Assembly: GCF_002749615.1 (NCBI RefSeq)
Contig: NZ_CP024201.1
Location: 372,001 to 436,000, forward strand
Direction: 5' to 3'
Length of the DNA stretch: 64,000 nucleotides
Origin: Caulobacter mirabilis
Lineage (GTDB): Bacteria > Pseudomonadota > Alphaproteobacteria > Caulobacterales > Caulobacteraceae
Shown: positions 35,514-43,454 of the stretch, piece by piece
How the letters are laid out: each line of letters starts with the position of its first letter
Numbering within the stretch: position 1 is the first letter of the stretch
Made by a program: the position numbers and the translations under genes
Notes under the pieces: model-generated
Databases searched by the model: none
What the model was told of the DNA's origin: nothing
What the model saw: only the letters and a program-made list of their open reading frames with translations

Positions 35514-35648
35514 GCGCGAGGCACACGAACCCCAGAGAGTTCGGGCCTCTCGGCGTTTCGGGGAGGAAACGCCCGCTTGGATCGAGTGATCGAGGAAAAA
35601 GCTGAGCCCGTTGCGATTATCCCCCGCAACGGGCTCAGTCCTTTCTGG
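35514..35648 (+). ncRNA. Candidate structured small RNA
   Basis: A sigma70-like pair TTGACA (35479-35484) and TCTTTT (35502-35507) with a 17-bp spacer precedes three consecutive hairpins: GAGGC..GCCTC with inner GAAC/GTTC (35518-35549), GGCGTTTC/GAAACGCC (35552-35573), and a perfect 14-bp stem CTGAGCCCGTTGCG (35602-35615) with its complement (35625-35638), then TCCTTTCT. Read on the minus strand, the last stem is followed by CTTTTT, so it also looks like a terminator in that direction. I do not recognise a known RNA family; the strand is uncertain. Confidence 0.4.
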
Positions 35649-35697
35649 GTCCCGGATCGCTTTCTGACTCCATCGTCAAAAATTGACTGAGCGGTCT

Positions 35698-35772
35698 GGG
35701 GACATGCTCCCGCAGGGTGCGTGTCCCCGTTAGCCGCGCTTCCGGGGACACGCACCTTCGGAGCATGTCCCC
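35698..35772. repeat. GGGGACA-family double palindrome
   Basis: Two about 31-bp units in inverted orientation. Each runs GGGGACATGCTCC, a short GC-rich centre, then GGTGCGTGTCCCC; the second is the reverse complement of the first. Each unit is itself nearly palindromic. Single units are at 42989 and 43410. Confidence 0.8.
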
Positions 35773-35870
35773 CGTCCTTCTGTCCGCCTCATCGCGCACG
35801 GGGCCTCGCGACGAGCGCGAGGGTGACCGAGTGAAGGAAGGCGCGGTCAATTCATTCCAGGAGCACTCCC

Positions 35871-36452
35871 ATGTCCCTTGAAGCCGCCTACGACACCGCC
35901 GCCGCCGAGCGTGACGTCGACCGGTTCATCGTGATCACCGGCTGTTCCGGCGGGGGCAAGTCGACGCTGCTGGCGGAACTGGCGCGCCGCGGCTTCGCCG
36001 TGTTTCCGGAGGCCGGGCGGCAGATCGTCAAGGAGCAGGACTGGACCGGCGGCGACGCGCTGCCCTGGACCGATCCGGAGAGGTTCGCCGAGCTGGCCGT
36101 GTCGCGGTCGCTGCATTTCCGCATCCAGGCTGCCGGCCTGCCGGGGCCGGCCTTCTTCGACCGGAGCCCGATCGATCAGCTGGCCTGGATGGAGCGGACC
36201 AGCCGCCCGGTCCCCACGACGATCTCGGGTGCGGTGCGCCGCTGCCGCTACAACCGGGCGGTCTTCGTCGCGCCGCCCTGGCCGGAGATCTTCGCGACCG
36301 ATCCCGAGCGCCGGCACGGCTTCAAGGCGGCGCTGGAGGAGTACGGGCCGCTGGTCGCGGCCTACGAGCGGCTCGGCTACCGCTGTGCGGAGTTGCCGAG
36401 GACCGACGTGGCGGCGCGAGCGGACTTCGTGCTCGGAACGCTCGGGATCTAG
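35871..36452 (+). CDS. P-loop NTPase/kinase-like protein (AAA_28 type)
   Basis: A 193-aa cytosolic ATP-binding protein. The Walker A motif GCSGGGKST lies near residue 24, followed by GFAVFPEAGRQIVKEQ, a pattern seen in AAA_28-type predicted kinases related to NadR. FFDRSPIDQLAW supplies the acidic Walker B/DRS motif and RRHGFKAALEEYGPLVAAYE the C-terminal helices. The substrate is unknown. Its 3' end overlaps the convergent exporter gene by 4 nt. Confidence 0.85.
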   Translation: MSLEAAYDTAAAERDVDRFIVITGCSGGGKSTLLAELARRGFAVFPEAGRQIVKEQDWTGGDALPWTDPERFAELAVSRSLHFRIQAAGLPGPAFFDRSPIDQLAWMERTSRPVPTTISGAVRRCRYNRAVFVAPPWPEIFATDPERRHGFKAALEEYGPLVAAYERLGYRCAELPRTDVAARADFVLGTLGI

Positions 36453-37072
36453 AGGAGGCTCATCGCCTTCAGCACCAGGCCGCCGGCCAGGCAGAACATG
36501 GTCACGCCGACGAAGAGGTCGAGCACCTTCCAGGCCTTGGGCTTGGTGAACACCGGAGCCAGGAAGCGGGCGCCGTAGCCCAGGGCCGCGAACCACGACA
36601 GGCTGGCCGCGGCCGCGCCCAGGATGAAGACCGGCTGGGCCGAGGCGGGCTGGGCCGAGCCGACGGTTCCCATCAGCACCACCGTGTCCAGGTAGACGTG
36701 CGGGTTCAGGAAGGTGAACCCCGCCGTGCCGGCCAGGGCGCGCCCGAGCGACACCGTCGGCTGCGTGGCCAGGACCATCGCTCCGGATCCCAGCGCGCGG
36801 CGGAAGGCGCTCAGGCCGTACCAGGTCAGGAAGGCCGCGCCGCCGAGGGTCAGGGTCAGGGCCAGGTTCGGCACCAGTGACAGCAGAGCGCCCAGGCCGA
36901 GCACCCCGGCGGTGATCAGTAGCGCGTCGGCGGTGGCGCAGAACAGCACGATGGCCCCGACATGCTCGCGGCGCAGGCCCTGGCGCAGCACGAACATGTT
37001 CTGGGCCCCGATGGCCATGATCAGGGCGGCGGCGAGGGCGAAGCCCTTGAAGAAGACGGGGAGGAGCGACAT
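36449..37072 (-). CDS. LysE/ArgO family amino acid exporter
   Basis: Inner-membrane exporter of 207 aa with six hydrophobic helices, probably for arginine or lysine. The family N-terminus ALIMAIGAQNMFVLRQGLRREHV is clear, as is TFLNPHVYLDTVVLMG in the middle. The gene is divergent from an ArgP-like regulator, the classic pairing in which ArgP with bound basic amino acid turns on the exporter. This context favours ArgO over a RhtB-type threonine exporter. Confidence 0.92.
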   Translation of the reverse strand: MSLLPVFFKGFALAAALIMAIGAQNMFVLRQGLRREHVGAIVLFCATADALLITAGVLGLGALLSLVPNLALTLTLGGAAFLTWYGLSAFRRALGSGAMVLATQPTVSLGRALAGTAGFTFLNPHVYLDTVVLMGTVGSAQPASAQPVFILGAAAASLSWFAALGYGARFLAPVFTKPKAWKVLDLFVGVTMFCLAGGLVLKAMSLL

Positions 37073-37141
37073 GCGGCGCTGTTTGCCGCAGAACGTCAGT
37101 ATAGCCTAACTAATGCTCCTAAGTTGGATTAAGCTGACCTA
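37073..37141. promoter_or_regulatory. Divergent promoter/operator of exporter and ArgP genes
   Basis: The 69-bp spacer between the divergent starts is AT-richer than its surroundings and includes TAGCCTAACTAATGCTCCTA and TTGGATTAAGC, with T-N11-A style half-symmetry expected of a LysR-family site. Both genes must be controlled from here. Confidence 0.5.
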
Positions 37142-38041
37142 ATGCTCGACTATCTCGCCCTCGCCGCCGTGGCCGCCGTCGTCCGGGAAGGCTCGTTCGA
37201 ACGCGCCGCCCATGTCCTGGGCGTGACCCCGTCGGCGGTGTCGCAGCGGGTGAAGGGCCTGGAGGAGCGGCTTGGCGCGGTGCTGGTCGTCCGTGGTCAG
37301 CCCTGTCGGGCGACGGAGATCGGCGAACGGCTGTGCGCTCATGTCGAGCGGGTCCGGCTGCTCGAGGGCGATGTCGTCTCGGCCCTGCCGCGCCTGAGCC
37401 GCGAGGAAATCGCCGAGCGCCGCACGGTGCGGGCCGCCGTCAACGCCGACAGCCTGGCCACCTGGTTTCCGGCGGCCGCGGCGGGTTTCGCCGAGGATGC
37501 CGGCGCGCTGCTGGACCTGATCCTCGACGATGAGGACTACACCGCCGACAAGTTGCGCTCGGGCGAGGTCCTGGCGGCGGTCACCGCCGATCCGACCCTG
37601 GTCGCCGGTTGCCGGATCGTCCCGCTGGGAACCTTGACCTACACGGCGCTGGCCAGCCCGGCGTTCGTGGCGCGGTTCTTCCCCGGCGGCGTGGACGCCG
37701 AGGGCCTGGAGGCTGCGCCGATCCTGCGCTTCGATCGGCGGGACCGGCTGCAGGTCCGCTGGGCCGCGGAGTCGCTGGGCGCCGAACTGGCCCCGCCGAC
37801 CCACTGGGCGCCCTCGACCCAGGGCATGTTGGACCTGGCGCTGGTCTCGCTGGGCTGGACCATGGCGCCGGTGATGTTGGCCGCTGAGCATCTGGCGGCG
37901 GGACGGCTGGTCGAGTTGCTGCCCGGCCGGCGCATCGGGGTGAAGCTGTACTGGCAGCACAGCCGCATCGGCGCCTCGCTGATCGACCGCCTGACCGCCG
38001 CCGTCCGTCAGGCGGCCCGCGAGCATCTCGACCCGACCTGA
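37142..38041 (+). CDS. argP: LysR-type regulator ArgP/LysG
   Basis: A 299-aa LysR-family transcription factor. N-terminal helix-turn-helix: ALAAVVREGSFERAAHVLGV, then TPSAVSQRVKGLEERLGAVL. The C-terminal effector domain starts near residue 90. ArgP-like features include VVRGQPCRATEIGERL and NADSLATWFPAA, the latter close to the ArgP/LysG family motif. It likely senses arginine and lysine and activates the divergent exporter gene at 37072. Confidence in the exact ortholog comes partly from this context. Confidence 0.9.
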   Translation: MLDYLALAAVAAVVREGSFERAAHVLGVTPSAVSQRVKGLEERLGAVLVVRGQPCRATEIGERLCAHVERVRLLEGDVVSALPRLSREEIAERRTVRAAVNADSLATWFPAAAAGFAEDAGALLDLILDDEDYTADKLRSGEVLAAVTADPTLVAGCRIVPLGTLTYTALASPAFVARFFPGGVDAEGLEAAPILRFDRRDRLQVRWAAESLGAELAPPTHWAPSTQGMLDLALVSLGWTMAPVMLAAEHLAAGRLVELLPGRRIGVKLYWQHSRIGASLIDRLTAAVRQAAREHLDPT

Positions 38042-38084
38042 GGCTCGAACGTCGACGTTCGGTGGCAATATCACCGTATGTCCT

Positions 38085-38166
38085 CGCGAAAGCGGGGACC
38101 CAAGCGACGGTGCGGCGTCGCTGGCGTCGCCGGATTTGAAGCTCAGCTTGGATCCCCGCTTTCGCG
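38085..38166. repeat. Intergenic palindromic element (CGCGAAAGCGGGG type)
   Basis: Arms CGCGAAAGCGGGGACCCAAGC-like (38085-38105) and its complement (38146-38166) match at 20 of 21 positions around a 40-bp centre that is itself partly repetitive. It lies in the 236-bp gap between argP and the convergent M13 peptidase gene. No gene is visible in that gap. Confidence 0.75.
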
Positions 38167-38277
38167 GGGATAGTCGGGGAAAGATTGAGCGATCCGAGGC
38201 TGAAGCTGACGCCCAAGCGATAAAGGGCGACGCCTGAGCGCCGCCCCTTCCGCAGTCCATTCAGTCCGTAGCCGCGG

Positions 38278-40392
38278 CTACCAGATCCGCACGCGCTCTT
38301 CCGGCGCGATGTAGAGCTTCTGGCCAGCCTCGACATCGAACGCCTTGTACCAGGGATCCAGGTTCCGGATCGTGCCGTTGACGCGGTAGTAGGGCGGCGA
38401 GTGCGGGTTGGAGGCCACCATCTGCTGCATGGCCTCGTCACGGTACTTGCCGCGCCAGACCTGCGCCCAGCCCAGGAACACGCGCTGCTCCCCGGTGAAG
38501 CCGTCCAGCACCGGGGCCGGCTTGCCCTTCAGCGAGATGACGTAGGCGTCGTAGGCCAGCGACAGGCCGCCCATGTCGCCGATGTTCTCGCCCATGGTCA
38601 GGCCGCCCTGAACCTTGTGGCCGGGCAGCGGCTCGTAGGACGAGTACTGGGCGCCCAGCCGGTCGGCCTGGACCTTGAACTTGGCCGCATCCTCCGGGGC
38701 CCACCAGTCGCGCAGCACGCCGTCGCCGTCGCCCTTGCGGCCCTGGTCGTCGAAGCCGTGGCTGATCTCGTGGCCGATCACCCCGCCGATGCCGCCGTAG
38801 TTGACGGCCGGGTCGGCGTCCGGATGGAAGAAGGGCGCCTGCAGGATCGCGGCCGGGAAGACGATCTCGTTCTTCACCGGGCTGTAGTAGGCGTTGACGG
38901 TCTGGGGCGTCATGCCCCACTCGGCCTTGTCGACCGGTCCGTTCAGGCGGTTGACGCGATAGGCCCATTCGAAGGCGGCCGAGCGCCTGGCGTTGCCGTA
39001 GGCGTCGTCCGCCTTGACCACCAGGCCGCTGTAGTCGCGCCATTCGTCCGGATAGCCGATCTTCACGCCGAACTTGGACAGCTTGTCGAGCGCCTGGACC
39101 TTGGTCGCCGGGCTCATCCAGTCGAGTTTCTCGATCCGGGCCTTCATCGCCGAGCGGATGTCGGCGACCAGGTCGACCATCTTGGCCTTCGACTCCGGCG
39201 GGAAGTAGCGGGCGACGTACAGCCGGCCGACGGGCTGGCCGACCATGCCGTTGACGTAGTCGACGCCACGCTTGGCGCGCGGCTTCTGCTCGGGCTGGCC
39301 GAGCAGGGTCTTGTTGTTGAAGTCGAAGGCGGCGTCGACGAAGGCCTTCGACAGCAGCGGCGCGCCGCCGTCGGCGACGTGGAACGCCTGCCACGCCTTC
39401 AGCGTGTCGAGGTCGGTTTCGCCGTAGATCTTCGCCATCTTCGGGAAGGCGGTGTTGGTGGTCAGCACCAGGCGGTCGACGCCCTTCAGCCCGGCGGAAT
39501 CGAGGAAGCGGTTCCAGTCATAGCCGGGCGTGTAGGCCTGCAGCTCGGCCAGGCTCATCGGGTTGTAGGTCTTTTCGCGCTGGCGGCGCTCGACCCGGGT
39601 CCAGGTCGCCTCGGCGACGCGGGTCTCGAAGGCCAGGACCGCCTTGGCGTGCTCGGCGGGCTTGGGCCAGCCGATCAGGGTCAGCATCTTGGCGATGTAG
39701 ACCTCGTAGGCGGCCTTCTTGTCCGCGAACTTGGCGTCCAGGTAGTAGTCGCGCTCCATGCCCAGACCGCCGGTGCCCGCGTACACGGCGTACCTGGTCG
39801 GGGCCTTCTGGTCGTCGCTGACGCCGACGCCGAGCAGGGCGGTGTAGCCCGTGGTGTTGGCGCGGCCCATCAGCGTGGTGATGTCATCGCGCGACTTGGC
39901 GGCGCGGATGGCGTCCAGCTCGGCCTTGATCGGCTGGGCGCCCTTCTTCTCGATGCCGGCCTCGTCCATGAACGCCTTCCAGGCGGCGCCGATGCGGGCG
40001 GCGTCGGCGTCCTGGATCTTGCCGCCGGCGGCTTCGTCGATGATGGCGCGGGTGCGGTTCTCGGACAGGACCGCCAGGGCGTCGAAGTTGCCGAAGCGGG
40101 TGCGGTCGGACGGGATCTCGGTGCGCTTGTACCAGGCGCCGTTGGCCCATTCGAAGAAGTCGTCGCCCGGTTTCACCGCGCGGTCCATGCCGGTGATGTC
40201 GAAGCCCCAGGCGCCGTAGCGCGGGCTTTCCAGCGAGGCCGTGGCGTCCGCGCCGCTGGTCGCGGCGTCGGCGAACAGCGCTTCGGTCTGGCAGAAGGCG
40301 TCGAGGCAGGCGTGCTCCTCGTGCGCGGCGGCCGGCGTGGCCGCCAGGATGAGGGCGGTCGCCGCGGCGGCCCCCAGCAGCAAGGTCTTCAT
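38278..40392 (-). CDS. M13 family metallopeptidase (neprilysin-like), paralog 1
   Basis: Exported zinc endopeptidase of 704 aa, of the neprilysin/PepO family. Signal peptide MKTLLLGAAAATALILAATP, a His/Cys-containing short linker (HEEHACLDAFCQ), N-terminal lid domain, then the zinc site HEISH (residues 541-545) and the downstream Glu ligand in MGENIGDMGG. Substrate-binding NAYYSPVKNEIVFPAAILQ is present, and the chain ends in the conserved VRIW. The start is ATG 40392; an open frame extends upstream to 41181 but runs through the paralog in the wrong frame. It is the second of two tandem copies. Confidence 0.93.
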   Translation of the reverse strand: MKTLLLGAAAATALILAATPAAAHEEHACLDAFCQTEALFADAATSGADATASLESPRYGAWGFDITGMDRAVKPGDDFFEWANGAWYKRTEIPSDRTRFGNFDALAVLSENRTRAIIDEAAGGKIQDADAARIGAAWKAFMDEAGIEKKGAQPIKAELDAIRAAKSRDDITTLMGRANTTGYTALLGVGVSDDQKAPTRYAVYAGTGGLGMERDYYLDAKFADKKAAYEVYIAKMLTLIGWPKPAEHAKAVLAFETRVAEATWTRVERRQREKTYNPMSLAELQAYTPGYDWNRFLDSAGLKGVDRLVLTTNTAFPKMAKIYGETDLDTLKAWQAFHVADGGAPLLSKAFVDAAFDFNNKTLLGQPEQKPRAKRGVDYVNGMVGQPVGRLYVARYFPPESKAKMVDLVADIRSAMKARIEKLDWMSPATKVQALDKLSKFGVKIGYPDEWRDYSGLVVKADDAYGNARRSAAFEWAYRVNRLNGPVDKAEWGMTPQTVNAYYSPVKNEIVFPAAILQAPFFHPDADPAVNYGGIGGVIGHEISHGFDDQGRKGDGDGVLRDWWAPEDAAKFKVQADRLGAQYSSYEPLPGHKVQGGLTMGENIGDMGGLSLAYDAYVISLKGKPAPVLDGFTGEQRVFLGWAQVWRGKYRDEAMQQMVASNPHSPPYYRVNGTIRNLDPWYKAFDVEAGQKLYIAPEERVRIW

Positions 40393-40477
40393 GGTCGGTT
40401 CGTCCCTAGAACTTCGATGGCGCGCACATTGCATCCCGGACGTGGCCGCCAACGTTACTTTTTTGTCATGCCGATCA

Positions 40478-40511
40478 CGAAAACGGGGACGGACCTTGCG
40501 ATCCGTCCCCG
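40478..40511 (-). terminator. Rho-independent terminator after M13 peptidase paralog 2
   Basis: On the minus strand CGGGGACGGA pairs with TCCGTCCCCG around an 8-nt loop and is followed by TTTTCG. It lies 28 nt after the stop of the upstream peptidase gene, so the two tandem genes are probably separate transcription units. Confidence 0.8.
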
Positions 40512-40538
40512 CCCGTCGTTCGGCGATCCGTGGTCCGA

Positions 40539-42617
40539 CTACCAGATGCGGACGCGGTCTTCCGGCTTCACGTACATCTTGTCGCCGGGCTTCACGCCCC
40601 AGGCGTCGTACCAGGCGTCGACGTTCTGGACGGTGCCGTAGGTGCGGAAGTAGGTCGGCGAGTGCGGGTCGCTGACCACCTGCTGCTTGATGGCGTCGTC
40701 GCGGTACTTGCTGCGCCAGATCTGGGCGAAGCCGAGGAAGAACCGCTGGTCGCCGGTCAGGCCGTCGATCACCGGCGCGGGCTTGCCGCCCAGGGACAGG
40801 TGGTAGGCGTCGAGCGCGATCAGGATGCCGCCCAGGTCGCCGATGTTCTCGCCCATGGTCAGGTCGCCGTTCACATGGAGGCCCGGCAGCGGCTCGAACG
40901 CCGAGTACTGGGCGCCTAGGCGCTTGGTCTGGGCCTCGAACTTGGTCGCGTCCTGGGGCTGCCACCAGTCGGTCAGGCTGCCGTCGGCGTCGTACTTGCG
41001 GCCCTGGTCGTCGAAGCCGTGGCTGATCTCGTGGCCGATGACCGCGCCGATGCCGCCGTAGTTGATGGCCGGGTCGGCGTCCGGATCGAAGAACGGCGGC
41101 TGCAGGATCGCGGCCGGGAACACGATCTCGTTCATGGTCGGATTGTAGTAGGCGTTGACCGTCTGCGGGAACATGCCCCACTCGCCGCGGTCGACGGGCT
41201 TGCCGAGCTTGTTGACCTCGTAGGCCCAGTTGAAGGCGTTGACCCGCTCGACGTTGCCGTACAGATCGGCGGGGTTGATCTTCAGGGCGCTGTAGTCACG
41301 CCACTTGTCCGGGTAGCCGATCTTCACGGTGAAGGTGGACAGTTTCTTCTGGGCGCGGGCCTTGGTCTCGACGCTCATCCAGTCCAGCTTCTCGATGCGG
41401 CCCTTCATGGCGACCAGCAGATCGCCGACCAGTTTCTCCATCTTGGCCTTGGACTCGGCCGGGAAATAGGCCGTGACGTAGAGCTTGCCGACCGCCTCGC
41501 CCAGCGAGTTGCCGACCAGGCCGGTGCCGCGCTTCCAGCGGGCGCGCTGCTCCGGCTGGCCCGACATGGTCTTGCCCTGGAAGTCGAAGTTGGCGTCGAC
41601 GAAGCGCTTCGACAGGTAGGGCGCGGCCTGGTCCACGGTGTGGAAGGCCTGCCAGGCCTGCAGGGTCTCGATCGGGGTCTTGGCGTAGATGGCCGCGATC
41701 TTGGTGAAGGCCGAGGGCTCGCCGACGATGATCCGGTCCGTGCCGGTCAGGCTCGCGCCCTTCCGCCAGGCCTGCCACGGGAAGCCGGGGGCCAGGGTCT
41801 CCAGCTCGGCGAAGCTCTTGGGGTTGTAGGTCTTGTCGGCGTCGCGCTGCTCGACCTTGGTCCAGCTGGCCTGGGCGATCTCGGTCTCCAGCGCCAGGAT
41901 GGAGTCGGCGGCCTTCTCCGGGTTGGCCCAGCCGGCCATGGTCAGCATCTTGGCGACATAGGCGCGGTAGGCGGTCTTCTTGTCCGCGAACTTGGCGTCC
42001 AGGTAGTAGTCGCGGTCGGGCAGGCCCAGGCCGCCCTGCGAGGTGTAGACCGCGTACTGGGTCGGGGCCTTGGCGTCCTGCCAGATGTAGGAGCCGAAGA
42101 AGGCGCCGCCGAAGCGGCCCTGCGAGGCGCCCATCAGCTGGGCGATGGCCTCGCGGGTGCCGGCGGCCTTGATGGCGGCGAGGTCGCCGGCCAGCGGCTT
42201 GGCGTCGAGCTTCTCGACCGCCGCCTCGTCCATGAAGCTCTTGTAGAGGCCGCCGATCTGCTGGGCCTCGCCGGTCGGCTTGGCCGAGGCGGCGGCGGTC
42301 TCGATGATCGCCTTGGTGCGGTTGTTGGACAGCTCGGCCAGGGCGTTGAACGAGCCCCAGCTGGCGCGGTCCGACGGAATGGTCAGCTGATCCAGGTACT
42401 TGCCGGTCGAGAAGCGGACGAAATCGTCGCCGGGCTTGGCGGCGCGGTCCATGCCGGACAGATCGAAGCCCCAGACGCCCATGCGGGCAGCCTTGGTGGC
42501 GTCGGTCGCGGCGGCGGTCGTGGTCGCGGCGGCTTCGGCGGCATGCGCGAAGGTGAAGACGCCGGCGGCCGCGGTGAGGGCCAGCGCCGCGGCGGCGGAA
42601 AGAAGCACGCGTTTCAT
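40539..42617 (-). CDS. M13 family metallopeptidase (neprilysin-like), paralog 2
   Basis: Exported zinc endopeptidase of 692 aa, clearly a paralog of the neighbouring gene: both share DITGMDRA/DLSGMDRA, DYYLDAKFADKK, VNAYY, HEISHGFDDQGRK and the VRIW end. Signal peptide MKRVLLSAAAALALTAAAG. Zinc ligands are in HEISH (529-533), with the third in MGENIGDLGG. ATG 42617 is chosen over an upstream ATG at 42677, which would push the signal peptide inward. The two copies differ in the N-terminal lid, which sets peptide access. Confidence 0.93.
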   Translation of the reverse strand: MKRVLLSAAAALALTAAAGVFTFAHAAEAAATTTAAATDATKAARMGVWGFDLSGMDRAAKPGDDFVRFSTGKYLDQLTIPSDRASWGSFNALAELSNNRTKAIIETAAASAKPTGEAQQIGGLYKSFMDEAAVEKLDAKPLAGDLAAIKAAGTREAIAQLMGASQGRFGGAFFGSYIWQDAKAPTQYAVYTSQGGLGLPDRDYYLDAKFADKKTAYRAYVAKMLTMAGWANPEKAADSILALETEIAQASWTKVEQRDADKTYNPKSFAELETLAPGFPWQAWRKGASLTGTDRIIVGEPSAFTKIAAIYAKTPIETLQAWQAFHTVDQAAPYLSKRFVDANFDFQGKTMSGQPEQRARWKRGTGLVGNSLGEAVGKLYVTAYFPAESKAKMEKLVGDLLVAMKGRIEKLDWMSVETKARAQKKLSTFTVKIGYPDKWRDYSALKINPADLYGNVERVNAFNWAYEVNKLGKPVDRGEWGMFPQTVNAYYNPTMNEIVFPAAILQPPFFDPDADPAINYGGIGAVIGHEISHGFDDQGRKYDADGSLTDWWQPQDATKFEAQTKRLGAQYSAFEPLPGLHVNGDLTMGENIGDLGGILIALDAYHLSLGGKPAPVIDGLTGDQRFFLGFAQIWRSKYRDDAIKQQVVSDPHSPTYFRTYGTVQNVDAWYDAWGVKPGDKMYVKPEDRVRIW

Positions 42618-42868
42618 GGGGTTTCCCGGCAGTTTTTGAGTTGGCGGGACCATGCACCCGGGTCGAAACTTGCGCACCTTACAGAATGTTCATGCGCGGA
42701 ATGTCGCGGCGGGGCGGGGGACGTGCTCCCACCCCCTCTCCGTCATGGTCGGACCTGTTCCGCCCCCCATGAACACGGGCGGCGGCGAGGTCGCGCCGGG
42801 ACGGCCGCCTCACCAGGCATGGGTCCTCGCGACGAGCGCGAGGATGACGGAGGTGGCGGAGGCGCGGT

Positions 42869-42977
42869 GCGTCCTTCGAGACGCTCGCCAGGCTCGCTCC
42901 TCAGGATGACGAGCCCAGAACCTTGCTGAATGCGTCATGGTGAGGAGCGAGCTTCAAGCGAGCGTCTCGAACCACGC
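42869..42977. repeat. Long inverted repeat (CTTCGAGACGCTCGC type)
   Basis: The left arm begins GCGTCCTTCGAGACGCTCGC and ends CTCCTCAGGATGAC (42910). The right arm begins GTCATGGTGAGGAGCGAG (42934) and ends TCGAACCACGC. The arms are complementary over about 40 bp with a few mismatches. A half-element with similar sequence is at 59597-59635. Confidence 0.75.
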
Positions 42978-42988
42978 AGGGGAGCGCA

Positions 42989-43019
42989 GGGGACACGCAC
43001 CCTGCGGGAGCATGTCCCC
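42989..43019. repeat. GGGGACA-family palindrome
   Basis: GGGGACACGCACC, CTGC, then GGGAGCATGTCCCC: the same unit as at 35698, single copy. Confidence 0.75.
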
Positions 43020-43139
43020 GGGGATATCCGCGGAGCCCTCCGCTGATTTCGTTCGGCTTTCCGGGTGAAAATGCGGGGATAGATCGGACCTGATCCCCGG
43101 CCTCGAAACCCGTTCCATACTCATCTCATCCCGTCGCAC

Positions 43140-43375
43140 GGGGAGGGCGCATGCGCAGGTGCTCTTGCGGCGACGGGCCGGGGTCCGAGCGGGGCCAGGC
43201 GCGAGGGGGTTACTCGCGCATCCGGGACGACGCGCCAGTACCCGCGTCGCCCGCCCGCCGGGGGCAGAACGGCTAAGCCCGAACAGGGCTGCCTACCGTC
43301 GCTCCCGATCAGACGGACCTCGCGGAGCGCACGGCCTGATCATTCTGACAAAGCGTACCCAACAGACATCCGGGT
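43140..43375. other. Structured non-coding stretch, possible RNA
   Basis: Several neighbouring inverted repeats: GCGCGAG/CTCGCGC (43199-43219), CGACGCG/CGCGTCG just after, GGCAG..GCCC..GGGC..GCC (about 43264-43293) and CCGTCGCTCC facing GGAGCGCACGG (about 43298-43340). The density of compensating stems resembles an RNA gene, but no U-tract terminator, promoter or known family core (tmRNA, RNase P, SRP, 6S) was recognised. Confidence 0.3.
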
Positions 43376-43409
43376 CAGACCGGAGCGCTCCGCACCACCT
43401 CCCCAGCCC

Positions 43410-43439
43410 GGGGACAGGCTCCGAAGGGGGCGTGTCCCC
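43410..43439. repeat. GGGGACA-family palindrome
   Basis: GGGGACAGGCTCC, GAA, GGGGGCGTGTCCCC. It lies 16 bp from the stop of the acyl-CoA synthetase gene and could serve as its 3' hairpin. Confidence 0.7.
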
Positions 43440-43454
43440 CGTCTCCGCGCGTCC

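Larger units (their letters stand above)
35358..35870. other. 513-bp intergenic region after hisG
   Basis: No convincing protein gene. From left to right it holds a possible promoter (35479-35507), three strong hairpins ending in a terminator-like stem (35518-35638), a GGGGACA-family palindrome (35698-35772), and a copy of the 19-mer CCTCGCGACGAGCGCGAGG (35804-35822) that recurs at 42825. Confidence 0.7.
42618..43454. other. 837-bp repeat-rich intergenic region
   Basis: No convincing protein gene in either strand. It is a mosaic of palindromic elements: a CCTCGCGACGAGCGCGAGG unit (42825-42843), a long inverted repeat (42869-42977), GGGGACA-family units (42989-43019 and 43410-43439) and a 240-bp stretch with several predicted hairpins (about 43140-43375). 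Confidence 0.7.

Noticed and set aside
35454-35690. 78-codon frame reading GARGTRTPE, and its antisense SGVRVPRAP
   Set aside because: Such peptides often come from translating structured RNA genes; here they cover the hairpin region. No cloverleaf, anticodon stem or tmRNA tag could be found.
40393-41181. N-terminal extension of M13 paralog 1
   Set aside because: It runs through the other peptidase gene in a different frame; the true start at 40392 has a signal peptide.
42869-42977. Insertion sequence remnant
   Set aside because: No transposase fragment and no target-site duplication; it is a simple inverted repeat.
43140-43375. Cobalamin riboswitch, RNase P or SRP RNA
   Set aside because: None of the conserved cores (for example GGAAGGAAGCAGC or the RNase P GGAAAGUCC box) is present.
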